Below are positions 50,713 to 60,903 of a stretch of DNA of 64,000 nucleotides, in pieces. The stretch comes from Tildeniella nuda ZEHNDER 1965/U140 (lineage in GTDB: Bacteria; Cyanobacteriota; Cyanobacteriia; Leptolyngbyales; Leptolyngbyaceae). Made by a program: the position numbers and the translations under genes. Positions within the stretch are counted from its first letter, which is position 1, and each line of letters opens with the position of its first letter. The notes below the pieces were generated by a model that saw only the letters and a program-made list of their open reading frames with translations, made no database searches and was not told the DNA's origin. Location of the stretch: contig JAHHIG010000004.1 of assembly GCA_019358895.1 (NCBI GenBank), forward strand, positions 186,001 through 250,000, read 5' to 3'.

Positions 50713-51750
50713 TTACGCCGTATAGGTTCTGCCCAAACCGAGGGCGGCTAAGCCTTTACGATAGGCGATCGAGGTGCGGTCAGCGCCAATGTGCGATTCA
50801 GCAGCCAGTTCCAACGGCAAGTCTTCGGGATACTGTGCTTCGACGACTTCCTTATCTTCGGCAAACACCTGGTAATTGAACTCATACACAGGCTCCAGCG
50901 GCGCGTCTTTGTCAAAATTGCGGCACAACGGCACAAACACGCGCGTCTTGCGAGCCGATACTGGAGAGGCAGCATTGAGAATGCACAGTCGCCCCTCGCC
51001 GGGAAAATGCACCGTCAATCGTGCCGTGAATGGAAAAAAGACTTCAAAAATGCGGAGCCACTGGAAATCAGCCGGGGCAAGATCCTGCATCGCTTTAGGA
51101 AAATTGCTGACCGTACTGAGGTACTCAGCACGAATCCCATTAGGCGTTTTTTCGACCTCGTAGCGCGGCACCACCGGGTTGTTGAAGTCGCCAAAGGTGT
51201 TGGTATGCACCCAGGCAAAGTGAGCCACGTCGAGAAAGCCTTCCATCTGTCTGCCTGCGGCGGCGTTGAGGTCAACCGCATCGGGAAGAATCTGCTGGTA
51301 GTCGGGGTCGTTCCATTCATGCAGATCAGGCAGGGGGTACTGTTCACCGCCCCCTAACGATGTCCAAACCAAACCATATGCCTCTTTTACAGGGTAAGTC
51401 TTGAGGCAAAGCTTGATGGGAATGCTGGTGCCGGGATTGGCAGGGACTTCAACACAGCGACCGTCTGCCGAGTAATGAAAGCCGTGATACTTACAAACAA
51501 GCTGATCACCGCTGACCCAACCCATACTCAGCGGAATACCCCGATGCAAACAGATGTCGTTTGCCACAGAAATACCCGCAGACGTGCGCCAAATGACCAG
51601 TCGCTGATCCAGAAGAGTGGCTGAGAGCGGTTGCTCTTTGACATCATGGCTAAAGGCGATCGGATACCAGAAGGGTGCCAACGCATCCCAGTCAAACTCG
51701 GTAAACGTGCATCCTCTAGGATAAACCGTTCGGCTAACTGTATTGACCAT
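50713..51750 (-). CDS. Rieske [2Fe-2S] aromatic-ring oxygenase alpha subunit-like
   Basis: CLHRGIPLSMGWVSGDQLVCKYHGFHYSADGRCVEVPA Rieske motif; start taken as MVNTVSRTVYP. Confidence 0.88.
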   Translation of the reverse strand: MVNTVSRTVYPRGCTFTEFDWDALAPFWYPIAFSHDVKEQPLSATLLDQRLVIWRTSAGISVANDICLHRGIPLSMGWVSGDQLVCKYHGFHYSADGRCVEVPANPGTSIPIKLCLKTYPVKEAYGLVWTSLGGGEQYPLPDLHEWNDPDYQQILPDAVDLNAAAGRQMEGFLDVAHFAWVHTNTFGDFNNPVVPRYEVEKTPNGIRAEYLSTVSNFPKAMQDLAPADFQWLRIFEVFFPFTARLTVHFPGEGRLCILNAASPVSARKTRVFVPLCRNFDKDAPLEPVYEFNYQVFAEDKEVVEAQYPEDLPLELAAESHIGADRTSIAYRKGLAALGLGRTYTA

Positions 51751-51956
51751 ATGAACCACCACTCCTTTAGAATCACCCAGCAACGGGCGCGCCAGGGTAT
51801 GCAGTACACATACTACTCATGGCAGTGAGATGCATTGCAGTCATTCTTGCTACTAAATGAACGATTGCGATCGAACTGTCATGCTGTCGTTCGTTTTAGA
51901 GAGCCATTCTATTTAAGCTGTGAACATTGTTTGGATGAGTGATCAGCTTTTAGCTT

Positions 51957-52089
51957 AAGTTAAGCTGACCACTGACCGCTGACCGAACCGCTAATGGCTG
52001 ACCGCTAATCCTCTTAGCTGACCGCTAATGGCTGACCGCTGACCGCTAATGGCTGACCGCTAACCGCTAATGGCTAACCGCTGACCGTT
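51957..52089 (-). repeat. Heptamer array (GCTGACC/GCTAATG/GCTAACC)n
   Basis: Direct reading of ~17 degenerate 7-bp units; upstream of the 52181 ORF. Confidence 0.92.
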
Positions 52090-52180
52090 GCCATCGACCA
52101 CCAAAAATTCTCCGGCTGCTCTTGAACATTTTTCTACGTCATAGGGAACGCTAGAAAAAGCATGGAATTATGAAACCAGG

Positions 52181-52390
52181 GTGCCGCTTATGGTGATGAC
52201 AGCAACATTAACGCGTAGGTCACTTGAAGATGTCGTTGGGCAAATCTTGCTATCTGGTGAAATTACGTCTCATAGTCGGTATCAATTGATGCAGACAATT
52301 TTGGCAGAGGGGTTGAGCGAAAGCGAATGTATTCTGCTCGATCGATTACTTTATGGTGTTCGCAAAGGGCTACTGCTACTGGTGGATTAG
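52181..52390 (+). CDS. Small conserved-looking cyanobacterial protein (69 aa)
   Basis: TLTRRSLEDVVGQILLSGEITSHSRYQLMQTILAEGLSESECILLDRLLYGVRKGLLLLVD. Confidence 0.65.
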   Translation: MPLMVMTATLTRRSLEDVVGQILLSGEITSHSRYQLMQTILAEGLSESECILLDRLLYGVRKGLLLLVD

Positions 52391-52393
52391 CAC

Positions 52394-52521
52394 TACGGGC
52401 TGTCATCGATGACAATCAGAGTCCCTGATAATGGCAAGTCTACAGCCCCTAGCCTTTTTTGGGGCGGGCGCGGTCAGGCTGATGCCGCAAGCTTTTGAGC
52501 TTTAGTTGATGACGCGCCCTA
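52394..52521 (-). mobile_element. MITE-like element family 1, copy 3 (128 bp, reverse orientation)
   Basis: Reverse complement TAGGGCGCGTCATCAACTA...CATCGATGACAGCCCGTA; same two-hairpin layout; fills the gap between two convergent stop codons. Confidence 0.85.
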
Positions 52522-53910
52522 AGCGCGGGCAACACCATCCTGGCGAGCCGCGCTTTGAACGGCAGCCGAAACAGCCGTTGCGACACGCTCATCAAAGACA
52601 GATGGAATGATAAACTCGTGGTTCAGATCGGATGGTTTGACCAACGAGGCGATCGCCTGTGCCGCTTCCAGATACATATTGATCGTGAAGGTGGACGCGC
52701 GACAGTCTAACGCACCCCGAAACACACCTGGAAACGCCAGGACATTGTTGATCTGGTTGGGATAGTCGCTACGTCCAGTTGCCATCACTGCCACATCTTG
52801 CATCACCAGTTCTGGCTGAATTTCGGGAATGGGGTTTGCCATCGCAAAAACGATCGGGTTGTTTGCCATCGATCGCACCATTGCTGGTGTGACAACGCCG
52901 GGAGCGCTGACCCCCAGAAAAATATCGCTGTCTTGCATAGCGTCTGCCAGTTTGCCGCCTTTTGCGATGGCAAATTGCTGCTTTTGCTCGTTTAGATCAG
53001 CGCGATCGAGCGACAGAATACCCCTGGAGTCACACATCACAATATGCTCTGCGCCTGCCTTGCGAAGGAGACGCGCGATCGCCACACCCGCCGCACCAGC
53101 ACCGTTAATAACAATCCGTACGTCTGCCATCGACTTTTTGACTAGCTTCAAGGCATTGATGAGTGCTGCCAGCGTCACAATCGCCGTACCGTGCTGATCG
53201 TCGTGAAAGACGGGAATGTTCAGTTCGCGCTGAAGGCGGGCTTCGATCTCAAAGCAGCGAGGAGCCGCAATATCTTCTAAATTAATGCCGCCAAAGACAG
53301 GGGCAATGTTTTTTACCGTTTCAACGATCGCATCCGTGTCTTGTGTTGCCAAACAGATCGGAAACGCATCCAGTCCGCCAAACTCTTTAAACAGCATGGC
53401 TTTTCCTTCCATGACTGGGAGAGCCGCTTCAGGTCCCAAATTGCCCAAACCCAGCACAGCGCTGCCATCGGTGACGATCGCCACCGTATTTTGCTTGATC
53501 GTCAGTTGGTACGCCTGCTCTGGATCGTTGGCGATCGCAGTACAAATGCGCCCCACGCCTGGCGTGTATGCCATTGCCAGATCTGCCTGTCCCCGTAGTG
53601 GAATGCGGCTCTGTACAGTAATTTTGCCGCCTCGATGCAAGTCAAAGGTGCGATCGTAGACGTTCAGCACCTTAATATCTGGCAAGGCTTTGACTGCTGT
53701 CACGATCGTCTCGGCATGTTCTGTACTGGCAGCGTCGATCGTAATATCCCGCAGCGACAACTGGCGGGTTTGCTCAATCAAATCAATCTGACCCATGTTG
53801 CCGCCTAAACTGGACACCGCTTTTGTCACTGATGCCAACATGCCCGGTCGATTTGGCACCTGAAAGCGGATGGTGAGACTAAAACTGGAGTTGGGAGTAA
53901 GTTCAGTCAT
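52519..53910 (-). CDS. NAD(P)-dependent malic enzyme with N-terminal ACT domain
   Basis: FQVPNRPGMLASVTKAVSSLGGNMGQIDL (ACT), YTPGVGRICTAIANDPEQAYQLTIKQNTVAIVTDGSAVLGLGNLGPEAALPVMEGKAMLF, VFHDDQHGTAIV. Confidence 0.95.
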   Translation of the reverse strand: MTELTPNSSFSLTIRFQVPNRPGMLASVTKAVSSLGGNMGQIDLIEQTRQLSLRDITIDAASTEHAETIVTAVKALPDIKVLNVYDRTFDLHRGGKITVQSRIPLRGQADLAMAYTPGVGRICTAIANDPEQAYQLTIKQNTVAIVTDGSAVLGLGNLGPEAALPVMEGKAMLFKEFGGLDAFPICLATQDTDAIVETVKNIAPVFGGINLEDIAAPRCFEIEARLQRELNIPVFHDDQHGTAIVTLAALINALKLVKKSMADVRIVINGAGAAGVAIARLLRKAGAEHIVMCDSRGILSLDRADLNEQKQQFAIAKGGKLADAMQDSDIFLGVSAPGVVTPAMVRSMANNPIVFAMANPIPEIQPELVMQDVAVMATGRSDYPNQINNVLAFPGVFRGALDCRASTFTINMYLEAAQAIASLVKPSDLNHEFIIPSVFDERVATAVSAAVQSAARQDGVARA

Positions 53911-54081
53911 GGGCGTTTGGATGTGCAGTTGTAGATTGTCGCTTCGAGATTAACTTAAATTAGCGTTAAGTCGAAAATTAAGACCTGTAAACGCGCTTCT
54001 AGCTTAAAGGAATGTCTGACCCGCAATTGTACCAAGTCACACCAACTGCTTTGATGGAGTCATCATGCACTGTTCCTCTCT

Positions 54082-54549
54082 ATGCCCAGTCTTTATGCCG
54101 AAATTGAAATCAACGCCTCACGTCGGCGGGTGTGGCAAGCACTATTGCATAAGGAGCAATGGTTGTATTGGAACACTTACCTTTACGATTGCGATCCGGA
54201 ACAAGCCTTTGAGCAGGGGCAAGCAATCTCCCTCTCGCTACGGCGCAACCCGGGTGATGAAGAAACCGAATTTCAGCCGATCGTGACACTGCTGCAACCA
54301 GAGGTGTGCTTGAAGTGGGTATCGTCGATTCCTGGCTTTGTGAATGAGCATGTCTTCCAGCTTCAAGAAACCGGACGCGATCGCACCAAGTACATTCACC
54401 AGGAGAATTTTTCAGGACTACTCACGCGTGTCTTTTTTCCCTTTATTCGCCAGGATGAACAACAAGGCATCCGCCGCATGGCACGAGAGCTAAAACGTTA
54501 CGCAGAATCGCCGTCTAGCGCGTTGTCCGATTCATTTAGCAAGTGGTGA
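54082..54549 (+). CDS. SRPBCC family protein
   Basis: SLYAEIEINASRRRVWQALLHKEQWLYWNTYLYDCDPEQAFEQGQAISL. Confidence 0.82.
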   Translation: MPSLYAEIEINASRRRVWQALLHKEQWLYWNTYLYDCDPEQAFEQGQAISLSLRRNPGDEETEFQPIVTLLQPEVCLKWVSSIPGFVNEHVFQLQETGRDRTKYIHQENFSGLLTRVFFPFIRQDEQQGIRRMARELKRYAESPSSALSDSFSKW

Positions 54550-54570
54550 AGGCAATTTTGAGTTGAATGT

Positions 54571-54620
54571 TTCCCACTCCCTACTCCCCACTCCTTACTC
54601 CCTACTCCCTACTCCCTACT
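54571..54620 (-). repeat. Heptamer array (ACTCCCT)n at 3' end of TIR gene
   Basis: cactccctactccccactccttactccctactccctactccctactcccc. Confidence 0.92.
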
Positions 54621-54631
54621 CCCCCTCAGCC

Positions 54632-55528
54632 TCAACCCGATCGCCGCCCAATCGCCACCCGAATGCCCTGAGCAATGTTGAGAAAGGCTTCATCACGATC
54701 GTCCCATTTGGTGACCGGTTTCGCGTCTTTAGGTAGTGCCTGCAATTTGCCGAAGGGTGCACTTGTCCAGTCGCAGGGCTTGAGAATAATTGGAATCACC
54801 TGAGCTTGTCCGGCTGCGTGGCGCTTCATGGCTTGTCCTAGCTCAAGCTCGTAGCAGTAGTCAGAGGCGAGGAAGCTGGCACTGACCAGCAGCAAAATGA
54901 TGCTGGCTGAGTTGAGGTGAGCATCGATCGTGCCTGCGAAATCACTCCCGGCGGTAATTTCGCGATCGTGCCACGCAGCAATAAGCCGTTGCCGCTTCAA
55001 CATGCTCAGGTGAATTGCCAATTCATCCCGTAGCTCTTCATCCCGATGGGAGTAGGAGAAAAAGATTTCGATCGGTGCTGCTGCAATCGACGAGGACTGT
55101 ATAGGGTTGGTAGCACTGAGCACTTGTCCTGAACCAGCCTGCACGGGTGTACCAACGAGAAACATCTGGATTGTTTGGAGTGCAGCGGCAAGTTCTTCAT
55201 GGCTTCTAGATTTAACCGTAATTTTTCTGCCATCTGTCTCAATCGTGATTTCGAGTGTTGAATCGCCTACAACAGAATCCAAGGCACCTACTACAGCAGG
55301 TACATGGGCAGGTGCCATCTGTGCGGTCAGCAGCCCCGATAAAAAGGCACCAAAGCTTTTGGTTCCAGTTAGTATGTTCGTTTCTAACACACGATTGACT
55401 TGTTCGATTTCGTCAAATTCGCGCAGTTGACGCAGCAAAGTTTGGGTTTTAGCCTCCAATTCTTCGCTGTCCAGCTCTGGATCGACTAAGTTAAAGGTGA
55501 TGTGTACAGTCAAAGCTGATTCCTGCAA
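54632..55528 (-). CDS. TIR domain protein with EACC1-like N-terminal domain
   Basis: C-term IEIFFSYSHRDEELRDELAIHLSMLKRQRLIAAWHDREITAGSDFAGTIDAHLNSASIILLLVSASFLASDYCYELELGQAM (TIR); N-term beta-alpha-beta ~130 aa (VDPELDSEELEAKTQTLLRQLRE...LEITIETDGRKITVKSRSHEELAAAL) EACC1-like. Confidence 0.8.
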   Translation of the reverse strand: MQESALTVHITFNLVDPELDSEELEAKTQTLLRQLREFDEIEQVNRVLETNILTGTKSFGAFLSGLLTAQMAPAHVPAVVGALDSVVGDSTLEITIETDGRKITVKSRSHEELAAALQTIQMFLVGTPVQAGSGQVLSATNPIQSSSIAAAPIEIFFSYSHRDEELRDELAIHLSMLKRQRLIAAWHDREITAGSDFAGTIDAHLNSASIILLLVSASFLASDYCYELELGQAMKRHAAGQAQVIPIILKPCDWTSAPFGKLQALPKDAKPVTKWDDRDEAFLNIAQGIRVAIGRRSG

Positions 55529-55915
55529 AAGACTGAACGACTGATCGATTCGAGCTTTAGCATGGAGGCAGTGGCTACAAAAGCAGTGTCTACTATGGCT
55601 ATGCAGCTCTACTATACATTAACCTCTGCCGAATAAATGGTTCAAGCGAAAGACGACGCAACGGCAAGAACCAGAAGCTCGAAAACAAAATTTACAAATT
55701 TGAGATAAAATTTACAAGCGGAGCATGGGGATGATTTCAACTGTCCGTCTTTCAATTAATCTCCTGATTTAGGATAAACCTTATATCACGGCGTTTGGCG
55801 GCTACTGATTTATTTCTCTTATAGTCAACGTGGCAAGATCTGACCTCACAACAATTGCCGAGTTCTTCACAATTTGTTACAACTTAGTGAGACAACCCTC
55901 GGGACGAAAGACCGC

Positions 55916-56701
55916 ATGATTGGTGGCTTCACTGCACCCCCTACTGGTACCGACTTTGGTGAGCGTATGCTCAACAAGGTCATCAGCCAATCGCTCCGTC
56001 ATCTGTTCTCCCAGAGTGAGTCAGTGGACGTTTCCATTCGCTGTTCTCCCTCTAGCAAGCTGTTACAGGGGAGCGTCGATAGTTTTAAGATGAGCGGTAG
56101 CCGTCTGGTCATCCGCAAAGACTTTTTTGTCGAAACGATGTCGTTTGAAACCGATGCCGTTTCGATCGACTTTGGCTCTGTTTTGAGTGGTAAGGTTCGC
56201 TTGAGGCAGCCAACGCAGGCGATCGCTCAGGTCGTCCTTACCGAAGAAGGCATCAATCAAGCGTTTACGGCTGAGCTAGTTGAAAAGCGCCTTCAGAATA
56301 TCGATACCCCTGAACTCACCAACCTGTCAGGGGGAGAGCCTGTTTCGTTTACAGATATCAACCTTCAGCTATTGCCCAACAGCCAGATCAAAATCTTTGC
56401 GAAGGCAGAGCTTCCTAACGGTTCAATCCCGATTAGCCTGCTGGCGACCTTAGCAGTTGAGCGCCGTCGCCGGATTTCATTTCAGAATCCACAATTCAAT
56501 GAGGATGTGGTGCAAGAAGAACTCAGGGGCGTTTCAAGAGTTTTGACGATGGCGTTTGCAGAAATCCTGGACAACATGGTTGATCTCGATCGCTTTGATC
56601 TGGACGGCGTAACGATGCGGATCAATCGCCTGGAGACTCAAGGGAAACAGCTTATTTTCAGTGGTTATGCTCAAGTCGAACATTTCCCTGGCAGCCAGTA
56701 G
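55916..56701 (+). CDS. DUF2993 domain protein
   Basis: VDVSIRCSPSSKLLQGSVDSFKMSGSRLVIRKDFFVETMSFETDAVSIDFGSVLSGKVRLRQPTQAIAQVVLTEEGINQAF; ATG at 55916. Confidence 0.82.
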   Translation: MIGGFTAPPTGTDFGERMLNKVISQSLRHLFSQSESVDVSIRCSPSSKLLQGSVDSFKMSGSRLVIRKDFFVETMSFETDAVSIDFGSVLSGKVRLRQPTQAIAQVVLTEEGINQAFTAELVEKRLQNIDTPELTNLSGGEPVSFTDINLQLLPNSQIKIFAKAELPNGSIPISLLATLAVERRRRISFQNPQFNEDVVQEELRGVSRVLTMAFAEILDNMVDLDRFDLDGVTMRINRLETQGKQLIFSGYAQVEHFPGSQ

Positions 56702-56773
56702 AGAGTCAAAGGGCAGAGTTTCAGCAGGGACGTTACACGTAAGGTCCCCACTTCTTTTTTAGTAAGCAAGTCT

Positions 56774-57289
56774 TTAGTAAGCAAGCTCAGCCAGCCAGGA
56801 AATTGAGATTCCCAAAATGGAGCCTGCGATGACTTGAACGGGCGTGTGTCCAAGCAATTCTTTGAGACGGTCTTCGTTGAAGTGTTGATCTTCCTGAAAA
56901 AATTCGTCAATGATTTGGTTCAAAATTCGAGCTTGTTTGCCAGCAGCTTGACGTACTCCAGCAGCGTCATACATCACAATCACGGCAAAAATAATTGCGA
57001 TCGCAAACTGCGAACTTGCCCAACCTGCGGTTTGACCAACGCCTGTAGCAAGCGCGGCTACCAGCGCTGAATGAGCACTGGGCATACCGCCTGTTTCAAC
57101 CAATACCCGTAGATTGACTTTATGGTGCCGACCAAACTCAATGACCAGTTTCATTGCCTGAGCCAGTAAACAAGCTACAAGCGCAACCAGCAGTACCTGG
57201 TTATGGATAATGTCGCCAACGTCCTGCATGTGTTTTGCGTTGAGAAGGAGAGTAAAGGATGAAGTCCAAGGTCTAAAGGCTAAAGACAC
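56774..57289 (-). CDS. Divergent PAP2 family protein
   Basis: GDIIHNQVLLVALVACLLAQAMKLVIEFGRHHKVNLRVLVETGGMPSAHSALVAALATGVGQ, LGHTPVQVIAGSILGI. Confidence 0.9.
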   Translation of the reverse strand: MSLAFRPWTSSFTLLLNAKHMQDVGDIIHNQVLLVALVACLLAQAMKLVIEFGRHHKVNLRVLVETGGMPSAHSALVAALATGVGQTAGWASSQFAIAIIFAVIVMYDAAGVRQAAGKQARILNQIIDEFFQEDQHFNEDRLKELLGHTPVQVIAGSILGISISWLAELAY

Positions 57290-57327
57290 GTTTTTATCCT
57301 TAAGCCTTTATCCTTAAGCCTTTCAAT

Positions 57328-58254
57328 CTAGTGTGTGCGAGCGGTGATGAAGTCAGCGATCGCAATCAGCGGCTTAGCACGATCGCCAAAATCAGCCAGT
57401 TCGGCTTTAGCTTTTTGTATCAGTGACTGTGCTTGACGTTTAGATTCCTCTAAGCCCCAAACGCTAGGATAGGTTGCCTTCTGTGCACGCAAATCTTTTC
57501 CAGCCGTTTTGCCTAGCTCCTCCTGCGTAGCGGTGATATCCAAAACATCATCCACAATTTGAAACGCCAGCCCGATATGTTGGGCGTAGCGAGAGAGTCG
57601 CTGCAAATCGAGGTCAGGAACTCCCGCCAGAATGCTGCCCGATGTCACTGAAGCTTCTAGTAAGGCGGCTGTTTTGTGATTGTGGATGAAGTTGAGGGTT
57701 TCCAGACAAACGGCGGTGTTGCCTTCTGATTCTAGATCAACGACCTGCCCACCCACGAGACCCGCTGCACCGACTGCTCGACCCAAAATCGCAACAATCC
57801 TCAGGAGGCGATCGGTCGGTACATTTTTGGTCTCCATTGCCACGTGCTCAAACGCGTAAGCAAGCAAGCCATCGCCTGCCAAGATGGCGATATCCTCACC
57901 AAAAACCTTGTGGTTGGTCAGCTTACCACGGCGGTAATCATCGTTATCCATGGCAGGTAGATCGTCGTGGATCAGTGACATGGTATGGATCATTTCCAGC
58001 GCACAGGCAGTTGGCATTGCCATCTCGATCGTGCCACCAATGAGTTCACAGGTTGCTAAGCAGAGAATCGGACGCAGCCGCTTGCCGCCCGCCAGCAGTG
58101 AGTAGCGCATGGCATCATAAATTTTCTCTGGATAGATCACTGGGAGGGCACGATCGAGCGCCGTTTCTACGAGAGCCTGTCGTTCTTGTAGATAGGCTGC
58201 CAGATCAAAATGGAGTTCCTTCTGAGATGTATACATTCTGCCTGATAAAACCAT
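57328..58254 (-). CDS. crtE: Geranylgeranyl diphosphate synthase (polyprenyl synthetase)
   Basis: [60 protein letters not shown]. Confidence 0.93.
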   Translation of the reverse strand: MVLSGRMYTSQKELHFDLAAYLQERQALVETALDRALPVIYPEKIYDAMRYSLLAGGKRLRPILCLATCELIGGTIEMAMPTACALEMIHTMSLIHDDLPAMDNDDYRRGKLTNHKVFGEDIAILAGDGLLAYAFEHVAMETKNVPTDRLLRIVAILGRAVGAAGLVGGQVVDLESEGNTAVCLETLNFIHNHKTAALLEASVTSGSILAGVPDLDLQRLSRYAQHIGLAFQIVDDVLDITATQEELGKTAGKDLRAQKATYPSVWGLEESKRQAQSLIQKAKAELADFGDRAKPLIAIADFITARTH

Positions 58255-58491
58255 TTCTCTATCTCCCTCCCCGTTCTCACTTCAGTTACATCACAACCGC
58301 ACTGACCGATCGCTGTCTCTCAATCATTCTTTATCCCTCAATCATTCTACGGAGGTTTCTGCACTCATGAAACATTGAGATAGTGGACAACCAGGACTTT
58401 ACACTTTAGGGAGTAGCGATCAGCGGTCAGCGGTCAGCGGTGCAGACGCTGCTAGAAGTGACAGATGCTGCTGGCTACTAACCGCTGGCTG

Positions 58492-59358
58492 CTATCGTTC
58501 GCGGTAGCTCAGCACCGTATTTTGCAACAGCATGGCAACGGTCATGGGACCGATACCGCCTGGAACAGGCGTAATGAGCTTTGCTACAGGTTGGACAGAC
58601 ACAAAATCGACATCCCCAACCAAACGAGACTTACCGCTGTCATCGGTCACCCGGTTCATGCCAACATCAATCACGATCGCCCCTGGTTTGACCATCGCAG
58701 CCGTAATCAGCTCTGGGCGACCAACTGCCACCACGAGAAGGTCAGCCGTGCGAGCGATCGCGCCGAGATCAGGGGTGCGTGAATGCGCGATCGTAACCGT
58801 TGCATCCGCTTCCAGCAGCATCAACGCCTGCGGTTTGCCAACTAGAATGCTACGCCCAATCACGACTGCTTGTTGCCCCTTTGGGTTTACCTCATATGCC
58901 TCTAGCAGCCGCATGACTCCCGCAGGCGTGCAGCTTCGCAGACCAGGTTCACCTCGTACCAAACGCCCCAAGTTAACGGGATGTAACCCATCAGCATCCT
59001 TGTCAGGATCAATTTGATTGAGTAGGGCGATCGCATCCAGATGGTCTGGCAAAGGCAACTGCACGAGAATACCATCCACGCGATCGTCCTGATTGAGTGC
59101 TGCGATCGCTTGCTCTAATTCAGCTTGCGTTGCCGTTGCCGGAAAGTGCTGCCCAAAGGACGCAATGCCCACGTTGGCACAGGCACGCTCTTTGTTGCGG
59201 ACGTAGGCAGCACTGGCAGGATTATCCCCGACCATCAACACTGCCAGTCCAGGCGGTCGTCCCTTTAAAGTTTGCAAAACTTGAACCTGCTGCGTCAGCT
59301 CGGTTTGAATGGAGTTTGCCAGGGCTTTGCCATCAAGCAATTGAGCAGTAGAAGACAT
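58492..59358 (-). CDS. folD: Bifunctional methylenetetrahydrofolate dehydrogenase/cyclohydrolase
   Basis: [92 protein letters not shown]. Confidence 0.97.
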   Translation of the reverse strand: MSSTAQLLDGKALANSIQTELTQQVQVLQTLKGRPPGLAVLMVGDNPASAAYVRNKERACANVGIASFGQHFPATATQAELEQAIAALNQDDRVDGILVQLPLPDHLDAIALLNQIDPDKDADGLHPVNLGRLVRGEPGLRSCTPAGVMRLLEAYEVNPKGQQAVVIGRSILVGKPQALMLLEADATVTIAHSRTPDLGAIARTADLLVVAVGRPELITAAMVKPGAIVIDVGMNRVTDDSGKSRLVGDVDFVSVQPVAKLITPVPGGIGPMTVAMLLQNTVLSYRER

Positions 59359-59494
59359 GCGTGGAAAAGAAGGCAGCGATCGCTGCGACACAAGTGGTCA
59401 AACACTAAAGTCTGTGTTAACACAGCGTTAGGCTGTTCACCAGTTTCGCAGATCCAGCGTCCCTTTTCGTTAATCTCCAAAGGGTAGAAGTGCG

Positions 59495-59941
59495 ATGTGG
59501 TTACCAAAAGCTCACATTCAAGGGTTTGCAACTCTCTTAGCTCTTAGTCTTGCAGGCTGTGCTCCCTCCGTCTGGTCAAAGCCAGGTGGCGGCATTCAGC
59601 CCATTGATTTTGCGACCGACACGAGTACCATTGCCACATTCACACAGGCACCGAAGGTGAACGCGATCGTCCAAATCAAAGGTCGGGTTAGCCATCGCGC
59701 CCCGCTCCTCGGTAAAGTCGGCTATGAACTTCAAGATCCGACCGGAAGCATCTGGGTGATCACAACTGATCCAAGCCCAAACATCGGGGATGAGGTGGTG
59801 TTGAAAGGCAAACTGCTTTATCGCAGCATTCTGCTTAATGGTAAAGAACAGGGATCGCTCTACATCGAACAACAGCAGGAGCTTCAACGGACACCTGCAC
59901 TCAAAAGCGAATACGGAGAAAGGCTGACGGCTGAAAGCTAA
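59495..59941 (+). CDS. Putative lipoprotein with OB-fold-like domain
   Basis: N-term lipobox-like LLALSLAGCAPS; VNAIVQIKGRVSHRAPLLGKVGYELQDPTGSIWVITTDPSPNIGDEVVLKGKL. Confidence 0.65.
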   Translation: MWLPKAHIQGFATLLALSLAGCAPSVWSKPGGGIQPIDFATDTSTIATFTQAPKVNAIVQIKGRVSHRAPLLGKVGYELQDPTGSIWVITTDPSPNIGDEVVLKGKLLYRSILLNGKEQGSLYIEQQQELQRTPALKSEYGERLTAES

Positions 59942-59967
59942 AAGCTCAAAGCTCAAGGCTCAAGAGA

Positions 59968-60456
59968 TTGATGGCAAGAGTGTTCCACAGAGTTGAGGCG
60001 ATGGAAATGAATCAGGATCAACGTCATCAGGTTGCGATCGCGATCCTTCACCAAAACAGCAAATTTTTGCTCCAGCTACGCGATGACATTCCTGGTATTC
60101 TCTACCCTGGGCACTGGGCGCTTTTTGGTGGGCATATTGAACCAGGCGAAAGCCCCGATGATGCCATTCAACGAGAGCTGTTAGAAGAAATTGGCTACGT
60201 GCCCGCAACGCTGACTCAGTTCGACTTCTATGAAGATACGCAAGTCGTTCGCTATGTCTATCAGGGAGGACTGGAGGTTGATCTGAGTCAACTGGTCTTA
60301 AACGAAGGGTGGGATATGGCATTGGCAACATCCGAAGAGATTAGTCGGGGCGATCGTTACTCACAGCAGGCAAACCAGGTGCGTCCGTTAGGCAAACCCC
60401 ACCAACGCATCTTGCTAGACTTCATTAAGCGCAGCGACAAGCAGATTCATTCATAA
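59968..60456 (+). CDS. NUDIX hydrolase
   Basis: GGHIEPGESPDDAIQRELLEEIGY Nudix box. Confidence 0.9.
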   Translation: MMARVFHRVEAMEMNQDQRHQVAIAILHQNSKFLLQLRDDIPGILYPGHWALFGGHIEPGESPDDAIQRELLEEIGYVPATLTQFDFYEDTQVVRYVYQGGLEVDLSQLVLNEGWDMALATSEEISRGDRYSQQANQVRPLGKPHQRILLDFIKRSDKQIHS

Positions 60457-60903
60457 TGCAAGTGTCTTTGGCGCAGAGAAGGACTGAAGCCCCACTATAG
60501 ATGTCGAAAGATGTCGAAAAAGTTAGCGATGTCGAAAAGGTTAGCAACGTAGAGGCGCTGAGTATAAATATGGGCACTCTCAAAAGATAGAGACGTAGCA
60601 AGCCTTGACCGTATTGGTTTTTAGCGTGCCATAGATAGTGACTAAAGTGATCGATCGGCTACTGGAGGGTTTGCGTATGCCAGAACATTAGTAGCACGAT
60701 CGAAGGTAAACCTCTGACAGTAAGGCTTACGGAAATGCTCTATCCCCGTGTGAATCTTCTTTAAGGTATCGATCGACACTCGTAGTCTTCAAGCTCTGGC
60801 TCCCCTTGCCAGATGGTCTATGATAAATGCTCCCGGCAGTGAAAACCCCGGTACCTTGGTGAAGTGATGAACCTGATTCCTAAACTAGGCTGCTGAAACG
60901 CCA

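Noticed and set aside
50791-51357. 188-aa plus-strand ORF
   Set aside because: Antisense to the Rieske oxygenase; low-quality composition.
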